Source: Ascaphus truei
Lineage: Eukaryota > Chordata > Amphibia > Anura > Ascaphidae
Direction: 5' to 3'
NCBI GenBank assembly: GCA_036426205.1
Contig: CM071568.1
Span: 122,290,314 to 122,354,313, forward strand
Length of the DNA: 64,000 nt
A program made the translations under genes and the position numbers. This document shows positions 45,417 to 57,660 of the stretch, one piece after another; position 1 is the stretch's first letter; every line of letters starts with the position of its first letter. The notes beneath the pieces are model-generated. The model did no database searches. It was not told the DNA's origin and saw nothing but the letters and a program-made list of their open reading frames with translations.

Positions 45417-45782
45417 TTAGGCTGCGGCCCCGCTGCCGGTTAGCGCGCTCATGCTTGAGAGCGGTGACGTCACCAACTCTCCAAGTATGAGCGCTCGGCT
45501 GTCCTGCAGAATTTTGCGAGCGGGGGGCGTGGCAGGGTGCGTGTCATTGTCTGGATCCGGGGCTATGTGTGGCTGTGTGTTTGTGGCTGGCTGTGTGCTG
45601 TGCTGTGTACATTGACTGATACCGATTGGTTGCTGAAGGGTCATGTGGCTTTTCTCCCTGTCTCCCCAAGCGCCTAGCTTTGCTAAGCGTACATACACGA
45701 GCACGCGCAGCGTGGTCATGCTAATTTGATTACTTTAAAGGGAGCACGCAAAGCGCGTGTCGTGGCAACGTGGCCGCAGCTT
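45417..45782. repeat. GC-rich MITE-like element
   Basis: Imperfect inverted ends: GGCTGCGGCC at 45420 and GGCCGCAGCTT at 45772. CpG-rich and non-coding. The target duplication is unclear (TTA at left, TTG at right). Confidence 0.4.
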
Positions 45783-45957
45783 GATATATTCAGAGGAGGT
45801 CTCTCCATCTGACCTCTATGTGCGTGTTGCTCTGCAGCAATTGGTGTATGTTAACGACATTGATCGCTACATCACTAAGTACACTCACACACTGGCTAGA
45901 GGCAACAGTAGGGCTTGTAGAAAACAAAAAGGAGTCATGTAGCTGTGTAAAGATTTA

Positions 45958-46046
45958 CTGATACTAGGCAGAGCTCCACTCAGAAGATCACTGCATGATT
46001 TACTTCTGTGCTGTGATCTTCTGAGTGGCTAGCAACCTAGTATCAG
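45958..46046. repeat. Inverted repeat, about 30-bp arms
   Basis: CTGATACTAGG and CCACTCAGAAGATCAC on the left pair with GTGATCTTCTGAGTGG and CCTAGTATCAG on the right, around a short loop. Confidence 0.75.
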
Positions 46047-46300
46047 CTAAGTGACTTGTTGTGCCACGTCCGTAGTCCGCGTGGCCGATTTTTTTCGCGA
46101 GACAAAATGTTTTGATTTTGTCACGCAACGGCCGCATCACATGCACGGTTTGGCCAATGAGGGCGAACCACTTACATAACATCACGACCACGCCTCCCTG
46201 TCGCGTACGTCATAGGAATCCTACAGGTTTCTCGTACAGACGTGCGCGACGCCGTGCGCTCCGTCACGCTCGCGCTTTCTAAATCCGAGGCCTTACATTG
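46047..46300. repeat. CpG-rich segment, probably MITE-derived
   Basis: A locally CpG-dense stretch with CGCGAGACAAAATG / CATTTTGT-type self-complementary parts. Limits uncertain. Confidence 0.3.
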
Positions 46301-47150
46301 AACTTCCAGGAGGATCTTTCTATAGGGAAATACTGCATTTCTTTCTCTCTTGTTTACGTAGGTACAGTATGGACATAAGAAAGGGTGTTCACCCTGAAAC
46401 TTTGACATTGCCCCTCTTGATCTTTATATTTTACATTTATGCCCTATTGACTGTGGTTTTTGCTCATAGATCCTGTGTTGTTTTTGATATACGTCCCTTG
46501 TTAGGATGAATCTCCAATTGGCTAAATCTGGCATATTGCCTCATGGTTATTTTTCTCCCCTTTCTTCTCCTTTTTTGTGCGGTGTGTCTTGTTATTCCCC
46601 ATCAATCAGGATATTCCCTTCACTAAAACATTGTCTATTATTGGGACAGAGACACACCTGGGATTACTAACCCAGTGTTTTTCTTAATATAGTATACTTA
46701 TGATGTGAAGTGTATATTATTTTTTTTTAAATGAGCCGTAAAAAATATATTTTTTTTTTACCAACAACAGTATCGCTTTGTTTCTTCTGCTGTGAGTGCA
46801 GGGAAGATTATTGTTTATACTGTACATTGTTATATTTAAGGATTTACAGGGATCTCGTGTCTCCCCAGCACAATTACATACTGTATATCTTGCATTTTTG
46901 GTGCTGTCTGACATTTGTTATGCCCAAAGATCATCTGTTGGAACACAGGTTGTTTCCTCCTGTGTAATTGTAAAGGATTTACAATAGAAATGTGACCCTG
47001 CCTGTGAGCTAGGAACTCTGCTAAGCATATTTGAGTTATGATTTAAGATTCTGAATACGATCTTTGTACGTAGGCTCATTTGGACTGGATGACTTCATTC
47101 ATGCATTAATGAGAAAATCATTAATGGTTTCATGTGAGTATGTCATATGC
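46301..47150. other. Intron sequence, nothing recognised
   Basis: No supported feature. Confidence 0.45.
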
Positions 47151-47227
47151 AGCTTTCTAGAAAAGTAAGAAGCCGGCACTCAAGTGGTCTTGATGAAAAA
47201 AGTATCCAAAGGATTTATTTAAAGATA

Positions 47228-47268
47228 GATCAACGTTTCGGTCTGCTTGCGGGCCTTTCTCAAGATAC
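47228..47268 (-). ncRNA. Degenerate hammerhead-like motif
   Basis: On the - strand: stem I AUC/GAU, core UUGAGAA (two changes), stem II GG...CC with partial pairing, intact GAAA, palindromic ACGU then U. It sits at the edge of a repeat carrying AATAAATCC downstream, as the motif at 26069 does with AATAAAGG. Confidence 0.4.
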
Positions 47269-47876
47269 ACAAATGCCAAAAGTTGTGCTATAAATACTCA
47301 TACAGGTTACCACAAAGTGAAACAAGGCGCCAAAAGCGTTATGTTGTCAAAAGCGGCCTGAGCGTAAAGTGACTTAAGTGTTGCAAAATGTAAACATACA
47401 CAAAACATAACATACAATATAAATAATATAGAAGCTTACTTATACTAATAAGGATTATAAAAACTAGTTAAATGTACACAATATCGTATCACATTATTAT
47501 ATATAGAAAACATATGAAGTACATAAAAAGAAATATATCTTTGAATCTGTTGGTAGTAATGTATTTCATCACCTGATCCAACAGATACTAACTAGTACAC
47601 TGGCATAGATTGATCTCTGTCATGAACCATAATATTCTGATTACTACAAGGTTGATCTAATTCTATCAAACCTATGTAGCACTGTTCTGAGAGTGTGTCA
47701 ACTTAGAATATAACACTGCGGGGACACTGTATAAATTCTGTGTTGCTCTAAATATATCCTTATTTTAGTCTTGTAATGTGGATGAATACATACACTACAT
47801 GAGTTTATCAATATAGTATCTAAACCAGGCACATTGCAATATAGGGTCTCATATCTATGGGATGCACATAACAACA

Positions 47877-48255
47877 GGTTAATCCCCTGTCAACCTGTGT
47901 TGTAGATAACTAGCTCACATGGATATATTTTAGTCTGTGATCCCATCGGTCTCTGTCAAGTAGCAAGTCTCCATTTTTGTAGGTCACATATCTAAGGTCA
48001 TATATAAAGATACGGTCAGCACCATCTCTCTTTTCCAGACTCCAGAACATCCCCAGATGTTCACAGGCATCAGACTAATGTCACATGTTAAAGTGCATTG
48101 AGTAGAGACTAGATTGCACTGCTATTCTATTAACTAGAGCAAGCATCGATTAATCCCCTGACAACCTATGTTATTGGTAAGTACGGTAATTGACTATAGA
48201 TATATTCTAGTCTGAGATCCTATCAATGAGACTATTATATATTAAGTCTCCATGC
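47877..48255. repeat. Diverged direct repeat pair
   Basis: 47877-47975 and 48148-48255 share TTAATCCCCTG[T/A]CAACCT, GATATATT[T/C]TAGTCTG and AAGTCTCCAT. Confidence 0.7.
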
Positions 48256-51200
48256 ATGTAAAAGAAATTATACTGAAAATAAAATTGAGTAGCACAGATT
48301 GCTGCTTTAAGAAATATAAACGCGGCAAAAGTGCATTATAACGGTGCGCAAACAGCATCTCTCTTTCCCTAACCTGTTAGTTATCATCATAGACTTTACC
48401 CAAACACTAGTTGGGTTCAGGTTTTTTATTATGAGGATGTTATCTGTAGATTAGTAAGTAACTGAACTATTCCTTGGTATCATCTTCAGTCCTAGTGCAG
48501 ACATAGGTCACCAGTACATAATTCATACACGGCTATAGTTTAAGGTTGGGAAAAAAATCAAACAATGGGCATTGTGTAAATATGCTTGTGCTATAAACAG
48601 GTGCTTTCTTTCTGCATATATATAGAAAACACCTACTTCAATTACACAATTACCTACGAATTTGCTCAAAGTACCTGATTTTTTTTTTAAACAATTTATT
48701 ATAGTACACTGTATGAGCAGTTCCAAAAATAACTTTTCTACGGAAGGAAGTAGACATTGCTGATATTCACTGCAACACAATATGATCATGTATTTTGGTC
48801 CTAAATTTGTGCAGTGGCTTGGGGTTCCAGCCCCAATGTACATACAACCTAAAGTTGTGGTACTCAAGGCACTGAGCAATATGGAGCTGGCATTTGGCTT
48901 TCAAAACAAGGTTTCCTACTACGCAACTCAGCCCATAAGGACATTATTCTTCGGGGTTTGTTACATTGTATAGTAAGTGAGTTAGCTACAAAACGCTATA
49001 TCTTACATTTTGTTTGATCTACTATACAACAGAGTGAAGCATTTACATACAAAATTGCAGCAAATTTCTGCTTACAACAACTACAAATGTACTGATTGCA
49101 CCTTCTATCCATAATGTGCCAATTACACAATTAAGTCAATACAACTCTTATTACTGCATTTGTAAATGGAAAGAAAGCCTAAAACATTTATGCACCCTAT
49201 AAAGCAAACAGAAAATAAACATTACTGACTGCTGCTTGGAAACCTACAGTCTTAAACTCATCTGCAGTTAATCTTCAGATAAGTACAGTAAAATCTCCAG
49301 TATACATGAAACAGAGGCAAATGGCTATTAGATAATGAGTTTGCACAAAACCTTTTTACCCATCTACCAATTCAGATTTGTGTTATCTGAGTAGCTTGAG
49401 AGCATCATTATCATAATATAAAGGCTGTAGATTCAGTGCAAATGCCATACTCCCAAATGAGAGGACAAAGTCCCCCCTTTTTTTTTTTTAGCTAGATTGG
49501 TTTAAAATGTCACAATAGTTTAATTACTAATCCAGGTCTCCATTACTAGTACGTGTGTCCTTACTGTGCATATGTTTTACATATCACAGGAATAAATACT
49601 AACCATGTTAAGCTAGGCGCTTGTGTATTTTCAAAGCTCTTAAATAGTTTAAATTAATAAACTGTTAAAAAATGTTTTAGGAGCTATGCACATAGGGGGA
49701 AAACACAGACAAAAAACTCACCTAAGTGTTGCATTTCTGCTGTGTACTGTACCATTGTTTGCATTTAAGATATGTGTGGTTTATGTAGCATTTTCTGTGT
49801 ATGTTCTATTGCCCGCCCCCAGATCCCAGTATACAGTAGTAGTGATAATACTCCTGTTCCTCTGTGTTCTATTAGGTTGTTACCATGGGACGTTTGGACA
49901 AAGGCTAGAACAAAAAACACAGTACTGCTTTGTTGATGGATAATTAACTTTATTCAATATTCTCATGGTCCATCACTTGTATTTCCATTATTCTCATCAA
50001 ACAGCATCCCCCTTACAGAAAATACAAGCAGAGGCACAGTCCTAATTTCAGATAAAGTCAGTCTTGTAGGTAGATTGGTAAGAAACTCCACATAATGTTT
50101 TCCGAGTGTGTCCTCCGGGGCTTTTCTTTGCTACATAAGCAACTATGCGCAGATATTCTGTAGTGTGGTAAAAATGTACTGATGATGCAGCAGCTACACT
50201 CACCAGACTTGCCGTTATCTAAGGGGGTGGGGGAGGAGGGGCATTATTACTCACGCTCTCTTGTCAGGTACGTTTTGTCAATACCATAGAATGTGGGAGA
50301 ACTTCCATTCCAATCAGCATCCTTATTTCATCGATTTTGATGTATTTCTCCTAGGAAATAGTTATGAGCCAGCTCCCATTTTGCTGTTCATTTGAGACCT
50401 AAAAAAGTAAAAATACATGATGATAGCAAGAAACACAAAAGTACGTCCCATGATCAGAAAACCAGCAGAAAAACAAATGCCACGTAAAGTACATACTGCA
50501 GAACCCTTCACATTGTATCTTGTATTTTGCACATGAGGCATCTACTGATGTAGCCAAGGTTATTGTACGCTCTACTGCGTTAAGTGGGATATTCTGAGAT
50601 ATTGTGTGTTATTACTACCATTGAATCCTATAGAACATTGGTGATATTCTGCGATATAACCCTATATTCTGTGTTATGAGTGTTGCAATACCTTGGCTAC
50701 ATCTGTAGCTTGTATTTAACAGCAAAATATTCAGGACTATGTGATTGATGTCCTCTGAATTATAAATACTACGCTGCTAGCCCAGATTTCCAATAACCAC
50801 CCTTTCTCTATGCCTCACATGCACCTACTGAAAGAAGGAGATGTCTAAGTATATCTTATTTGATAGAAGGCATTGCTGCATAAGGGCATAACAGGGTTGT
50901 GGTTTGGAAGTCTTCTTAAGGAAATGTAATATTGATGCTTGGGAAGCCAGAATGAATGATGTGTATAAATCTGTGGCACTTAAATTTTTGTTTACAGTAT
51001 ATAGTCATTGAATACCTCTTGTGATTCAAACTTTCCTTGTTTATGCTGCAGCACTCTGCAATATTTAGGGTTTTGAGCGTTTAAAGCAGTTGCCAGTAGA
51101 AATGTGCTGAACTGTCCAAAAAGAAAATGCATTCGCACCAATTTTAAGTGTCCCCTCCCCCCCCAAAAAAATGTGATCCCCTGCGAAACATTTTGCCAAG

Positions 51201-51400
51201 ACTCAAAGGGCTAATAATATTGGCAGTTTAGTTTGTGGTCTGCAAATATCGATAGACAGTGAGTGGAGGATTGTATGTGTGCTCTATTTATAGTTTCGTC
51301 ATTAAGCAAATAAGCATATTAAACAAAATTGCTTTGCACATTGACATTTTAATGCTGGGCAATAGTTGCACATCTCTAGTTGCCATTTACTTATGTAGCC
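48256..51400. other. Intron sequence, nothing recognised
   Basis: AT-rich, with only short frames. No RNA gene, exon or clear transposon could be supported. Confidence 0.45.
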
Positions 51401-51499
51401 AGGTCCCCTCTGGCTCCCCGGTCCCCCCCCCCTTACATTCGCTGCTGTGGGGGGCTGTTGTGGGTGGCGACAGGCTTGTCGGCGACGCCCTCTGCAGGG

Positions 51500-51805
51500 C
51501 GCCTCCATGTTTGTTATGCGTGCGCACGCGCGCAGGGCTCGCGCATGCGCAGATGCATGGGATGACTCGCGGCGGCCATGTTATGATTGACCACGCATGC
51601 GCAGAGCGGATAGCATGAACGGTGGCCATTATGGAGCTTCGCGCATGCGCAAGAGGTGAGGTGCTGCCGGGGGGGAAGCAATCAGGTGCACGACAATTGC
51701 GGCCCATAATTGGTCGAGTGGTCGCCGGAGGCTCCAGCGGCTCCCTTTGCAGGGTGCAGCCATTTTGTAGTTGATTGCGCGTGCGCAGAACTCGCGCAAG
51801 CGCAG
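51500..51805. repeat. CpG-rich stretch with GCGCATGCGC-like sites
   Basis: Six blocks such as CGCGCATGCGCAG, CACGCATGCGCAG and GCGTGCGCAGAA resemble NRF1 sites. Long antisense frames here are by-products of GC richness. Confidence 0.5.
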
Positions 51806-51899
51806 TAGGACCCCACAAGGGCGGCTAATAGGGAAAGGCTCAAGACAGGGACTACAAGTCCCATGAGCCTCAGGGGAATGTCACATGCTGCGGCTTAGC

Positions 51900-52701
51900 C
51901 AATAGGGCGGCTGCATTTGCAGTTAAGGCCTTTTTAGTGCAAGGGAGCTCGCCCTGGCAGTTTTGAATAGGGACTGTTAAGAGAGGCTGCAGTTACATGT
52001 TGCTAGGCAACAGTGAAGCTGTGAGAGATGACAGTTTTAGTCAGTTGAGGGAGACAGTTAAGATTAGGACAGTTAAAGGAGATGAGAGTTATAACTGTGG
52101 AGAGACACAGTTAGCACAGTTATAAAGGAACAGTTCCCTTTATCCCTTAAAAAGGGATAATATTATTATTATTATTATTATTTATTAGTTCAGGCAGTTA
52201 AGGGAGAGACAGTTGAGGAGTTAGGAGTGAATTATTGAACTAGAAGATAGTGAGTCGGTGTGCTAGGAGATAGGAAGCCAAAAGATGTGTGGTGGACTAG
52301 AGGCATATACTGACCCAGAAGTACTGATCCTGATCCTGAATGGGAAGGGGCACAGAGGGAACTTGCCCTGAAGAGAGCATTATACAGGGAACCTGTCTAA
52401 TGAGGTATTGTGCTCTATATGAGAACAATTGATCCTGTGCAAGCCTGGAACTGTTGTGCCTGACAATAAAATACCTGTGAGTTGCAAAAGATCCTGGCGC
52501 CCTATTTCTTGTCCTGTTCTTGCAACCACCAACTATCCTCCATTACAGCCAAGGCCTGAACCTGCTAACGGGAACCCTGAGATCACAGGTAACTGACCGA
52601 GGAGCTGACACTCTAATCCCATCGGGAGCGGAGCAGGACTTTGTTCACACATGTACACCCTACCCAATGCTGCTGGGGGGGGCAGGGGTATGGGGTGTTA
52701 C
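51900..52701 (+). repeat. Candidate solo LTR
   Basis: TATAAAGG at 52121-52128 and AATAAA at 52465-52470 are ordered and spaced as in an LTR, and the segment ends GGGTGTTACA. The left end is not fixed. No internal region or partner LTR was found. Confidence 0.35.
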
Positions 52702-52714
52702 ACTTACATATGGT

Positions 52715-53292
52715 TAGGTCCACAAAGTTCAGTTAAGTGACGTTACCTAAAAAAGTAACCGATGTTATTTTCGCTGAGGTTAACTCATATCAAAAAAACT
52801 TTGTTATATGCAAAAACGGCATCCGTTGTATGTCTCTTAATAGGCTTAACGCCATGTTTTTGTAGCACAGCGTGGCTTTAGCTTCCAATAACGTGATGTT
52901 AAGTGTGGGTGTTAGCGTTACTCCATTCCACATCCTAGAAAAGAGCAACAACTGTGATAGTGGTGGTGGAAAAGGAGATGTACCTCCTCTTCCTCCTCCT
53001 CTACCACCACCGCATTTGTTTGCTCTTATCAGGGTCTGAATGGGAGTTACGCCAAGTTTAGGTACTATATGATTTAACTAACGTAATGTTAAGTTCCAAC
53101 ATTAACCTTAGTGGATGTTAGCAAATATGCAACCATATAACCATATAACCATGCAAACGGTCGTTATAGTTAACGCAATACTCTTTCCTGGAGATTTTAC
53201 TAGTCTTTGAAGTTATGCGTTAATGCTTACCGTGACATTAGGTTATATTAACGTCATGTTAAGTCACTAAACGGAGCTTTGTGTATCTGGCC
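52715..53292. mobile_element. MITE-like palindromic element, copy 1
   Basis: Outer inverted ends are built on GTCCACAAAG and CTTTGTGTATCTGG, with inner TTAAGTGACGTTA / TAACGTCATGTTAAG. A relative lies at 54437-54962. Confidence 0.5.
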
Positions 53293-54436
53293 CATAGGGG
53301 GAAATTCACTAAGGTCCATTGTGGAATGACGCACCTAATTCAAGTCGATGGTTGTTAATGCCAGATCAGGTGCATTACCCCGGTGACCTTAGTCGCCCCC
53401 TTAGACTGTCATGCAGCATATTGATTCAATACTTATTGTAGGGCAAAATGAACTCCGATGTTCCCTGAGCAATGTGTAACTGGCTCCCGTGGCAATGGGG
53501 GGATTCACAGAAAGCAGAGTATTGTATATTACTACAGCTGCTTCGATTGTTCAGTTTAACTCAAACGCTTGGGGTGGGGGGTGGGGGGCGGGGGCAACTG
53601 TGACTTTAGCCCCTTCCTAGCACCTTCACAGCCCGACCAGTCAAAGGGTTAATGAGGGCCATTAAAGACACGCACACACAGTGATACAATGGTGGCTCTT
53701 GCAAAAGATAAACCCAGAACTACCCAAAGTGACTGTCAAACATCATAATTCATGTGTGAACAAATAACATCTGCCATGCATTTATTAGATTTACAATACT
53801 ATATACTGTAGCACCTCCATGTTACACCAAGATGTCTATCATCAGGTGCAAAGCATTCACAGGGGATTTTTATTCACGCTTGGTTTTACTGCAACTCGAC
53901 TCTGGGGAAGTTTCATTCTTTATATTGCTGCATCTTACTTTGCTGATTGGTTTTCTTCTTTGCAGTGTATGATATCTCTGCAGATAAGCACTGGATGGAT
54001 TCCAGGCATAAACAGCTCATTCAGCACTTTGATGCACATGAAAAGAAGCTTGGATTGCAGAGACTCTGCAGAAACATATCTGAAATACTTATATTAGAAA
54101 TGACACTCGCTTTCCTTTCTTGAAAACAAAAACAACAATAACAAGAGCCCCATTTTCATGTTTGTGTGTTATAATTAGGTATTAAACTACTGTGCCAAGA
54201 AGGAAGATGCATTATATAAACTTTACAGCTGATCTAGCTAATGCAGCACTTTAATCTGGATATAACCACGGTGTACAAAGGCTTCTACTGTAATGTAGTT
54301 GCCAACAAGATGCAGCCCTTTCAGCAATAGGAAGGGCTAAAGTAACAAATAATATGGGATTTATTTACTAAAGTCTCTTGGATGCAAAACTGGTGGACAT
54401 AGAATTTTGTCGGATTAATCAAATGAAAAGCTTCAA
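53293..54436. other. Intron sequence, nothing recognised
   Basis: A 92-codon frame at 53819-54097 has no recognisable similarity and is not called. Confidence 0.4.
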
Positions 54437-54962
54437 GGGGCAGGTCCTCAAACCTCTAGGCTAATAACGTCACGTTGCCTAAATCAGTAATGAATGTTAT
54501 TTCCCCTGAAGTCTACACATCTCCCTCAAAGCTAATTATATGCAAAACAATGGCCATTGTATATTTCATTATCATAGGCTTAATGCCACATTATTACCTT
54601 CCAATAACATGCCGTTAAGTATGTGTTAGCAGACACTCCCACCCAGACACCAAAACATAAGTTTTCAGTGGTGATGGTGGCGAGAGAGTCTAGATGGGAG
54701 TAACGCCACCTTCAGGTAGGATTTAAGTAAAGTTGCATTGACCTTAGCGGACCTTTATAGATATGCCCTGTTAGGAGGAACGCATATTTTGCACATAATT
54801 ATCCTTACCATCTGTTATAATTAAACGCAATGCTGTTTCCGGCTGAATACATTACTAAGTGTTATGTTATTGACCTTTGAAGATGCATGTTAAAGCATAG
54901 CAGGATGTTAACTTAAGTGACTTAACGCAATGTTAACCTAACAGGAGCTCAGTGATCTGGCC
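54437..54962. mobile_element. MITE-like palindromic element, copy 2
   Basis: It shares the plan and motifs of 52715-53292 (TAACGTCACGTT, GCAATACT/GCAATGCT with TTTCC, ATCTGGCCCA at the right end). Confidence 0.5.
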
Positions 54963-55304
54963 CAAATTGCTTTAAATGTGATACATTTGGGGGGCTATTT
55001 ACTTGTGACATATAGACTTGTGTTTTCTAAACAGATTGAAGGAGTTCATTATTTAAAAAAATAATTAAATAATTATTTACCTAAAATCATTTGTGGCATA
55101 TGTGAACATTATTCATGTTCTAGCATTTGGCGCTCACTTTATTATTATTTTTATGAAGTGTGTTGTTAAAATCTACATAAATACGTGTAATAGGGACTTA
55201 TCCCTGTTGAAGAAACTGTCTCTAAAATCCAGCAGGGATCTGGTTAAGTGCAGCAGACGATTAACCAGACTCCACCTGGCCAATTAAGTCTGTAAGAAGA
55301 TTCC

Positions 55305-55643
55305 TTAGCTCAGGGGAGCGCAAACTTTTGCAGCTGCACCCCCCTGCCTTCCCTCCGCTGGTGCTCGCGCCCCCTCTCTTACCTTGATGCAGCATCAAAG
55401 ACGCCACGTGGTCATGTGACATCATGTCATGTGACGCGCAGCGTCATTTGACGCGGGTGACGTCACATCACATGAACGCCGGCAGAGTCAAGGTAAGTAA
55501 TAGCGTTGCAGAGGCCTCACGCGATCCCCAGCATTTAATTTTAATGCCTCGGGAAAGAGCGTGGGGCCCCTGCAACGGCCCACGCCCCCCGAAAAATCTC
55601 CCGTCCCCCTGGGGGCACTCCCCCCACATTGCGCCTTAGCTCA
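55305..55643. mobile_element. hAT-type MITE
   Basis: TTAGCTCA flanks both sides (55305-55312, 55636-55643). The termini GGGGAGCGC and GCGCC are inverted. The interior is GC-rich and CpG-rich. The 8-bp duplication supports hAT. Confidence 0.75.
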
Positions 55644-56023
55644 CATTTGGGCTGACGGAGAGCAGAGAAGCCTATACACAGACACTGTCTTGAACACAAA
55701 GGCTGGGCTAAGATCAAGACACACAGACACCTATATTTCCTGGATACAGAGGACCCAGGAACCTGCCAGAAACTGACATGGAGAGCCACCTGCTTAAGGT
55801 ACTTCTTGAGACTTTGGGGTGATAGGCTGGTAGTGGGAATATCCCTCCAGTCCTGCAGATAGGGTCTTGGGAAGTAAGTTAGACTTACAAAGAGACAGGG
55901 GTTTGTTATTTTGTTGTTTTTGTACGTTTTGCCTGGATAAAGGAACAGGCTCAGTAAAGCCAAGATATAATTTCACCCAAATCGGTCTCCATTATATGTA
56001 CCTCTGCACATATCTCTTACATA

Positions 56024-56041
56024 TGGTGTCAGAAGTTGGTA
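56024..56041 (+). other. Primer-binding site, tRNA-Leu type
   Basis: TGGTGTCAGAAGTTGGTA follows the LTR after two bases, as in copy 1. It differs from that copy within the last five bases. Confidence 0.65.
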
Positions 56042-56329
56042 TGAGAGGTGGCTCTTGAAGTTCAAAGGAGCCCTGAGACTGCCTGTGAAATTGGTTGTGC
56101 TTTTGCCTACATACTGTTCCTGCAAACAACAAAAAAAGAATCACGTGCAGAAGTGACCAGAATTAAAGGGCTACACATCCAGGCAGGAAAGCTACAACTG
56201 CACTGGAGAAAGCCATAACACCACAGTTTGACTGGGATGACTGCGACAGACGGTGACCCACACAAGGGACTGATGCTATGACCCGAGTCTATCCCACCAC
56301 TGCTGAAAAAAAAAACATGGGATTTTAAA

Positions 56330-57655
56330 ATGGCCACCCAGCTGAAGTCAAATACAGACTCTGCAAAAATGGTGAAGAAAATGTGTTCCTGGTTTAAAGA
56401 GCCCAGCCACACAGAGCAGTGTCCCTTGAGGCCTTATTCGGATGATGAGGATGATCCCTATGTGGCCCCAGAAAAAGGGCTGCAGCCAGAGGAATATTTT
56501 TTTTTCAAGGTGCCAAGAACTGCGCAGCAAGCAATGTGCTGTGGTCACAAGGATGATATAGAAGTTTTACTTGGCAAGGGCACATCCAGTAGCACTGATG
56601 AGAAAGAATGTTTGCACAATACTGCTGATGTTTCAGAATCTACCAAAGTAAAGAAGAAATGAAAATGTCTACAGAGACGCCTGTGAGAGCTACAAATTCT
56701 GCAAGCAAAGCATGCCCCCCTGTAGGACTACCAGCTGGGGTTCTAGCGAATACAGTCAAAACAGCTGCAATAGTGCCTCCCGAGGTCAGGAAAAATGTAC
56801 ACCTGATAGCCACAAAATGGAGGACAAGATGTAGTGTTCCTGTAATGAACCCTACCTAACGGAAGAGTGGCCCTTCCGGTCCTATGAGGATACAGATAAG
56901 GATGAAGATATCTCTTATGGGGAACCCGAACTGAGTTACACCCACAAAACACCCCAAGAATGGTGGCGGTGCCTAAACTCGGTACACACCGAACAAATGA
57001 CCCTCTCTATGACCTTGAATATTCCTGTCAGCTGACGCAACTGCAAGAAAAGCTAGCCGGATACAGTTAAACTGCTGAGGTTTCAAATAAAGATGGAGAC
57101 CCCAGTATCCCTGATGGGACGGAGTCGTCAAAAACAAAAAGGCGGAAAAAGAAAAGCGGTGCTTCACTTACCATGGAAGGAACAGACACATTCGCAGATC
57201 TCGCAGAGAAAAAGGGGGTCTGAGATGCCCTGCAGCCTAGAGAAAATGGAGGATTCGTCATGCGGATGACAGAATATCCAGAAGGCCCAAGGCAGAAGTT
57301 GTGTACCCCAAAGAAGTGTCTGTCCGGTGCCAACAGTGAGGAACCCTCAACCAACCATATCAGGGAAGTGGAGGCGGAAGCAGTGAGTGACAATCCCTTG
57401 ACCAGCCCTGAAGATGCACTGCAAGCTGCCAGGCATAACTGTGATCTGCAACATGAAGAATTGAAAATGGAGAGAGAAAATAATGCTGAGCTACAGAAGA
57501 CTGTGCTTGTAATTTACTCTGCGGCCAAGACTGAATTGGAGTATCTAAGGACGGATCTAGATACTGCGAACACTGCTATTACCTCCATGGATGAAAAGCA
57601 GAGAAAATCAGACCGAATGATTGCTAATATGAAACAGAAGTATGGGAGGCACTGA
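56330..57655 (+). pseudogene. Gag-like region, frames broken
   Basis: Frame pieces at 56330-56662, 56659-56859 and 57260-57655 correspond in order to the 39545-40355 gag of copy 1 plus its upstream part. Shared stretches include LANTV and PPEVRK, then EYPEGPRQK, CTPKKCLSGAN and NPLTSPEDAL. The first piece is acidic with a WFKEPSHTEQCPLRPYSDDEDD segment. After about 57430 the protein becomes a charged helix, the beginning of the coiled coil that copy 1 lacks. Stops and at least two frame changes disable it. Its function as gag is inferred from position after LTR and primer site, since I see no classical zinc knuckle. Confidence 0.55.
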
Positions 57656-57660
57656 AAGAG

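Noticed and set aside
45417..45782. CpG island promoter of a host gene
   Set aside because: Imperfect inverted ends indicate a MITE, and no exon follows.
51387..51818. 143-codon - strand frame
   Set aside because: GC-rich repeat with NRF1-like blocks; composition-driven.
53819..54097. 92-codon frame considered as a later KCNG exon because of hydrophobic stretches
   Set aside because: It shows no Kv motif (no S4 arginine ladder, no GYGD pore) and has no splice context that fits phase 0.
56330..56662. Independent host gene
   Set aside because: It follows an LTR and primer site and has a related gag-like partner in the second element.
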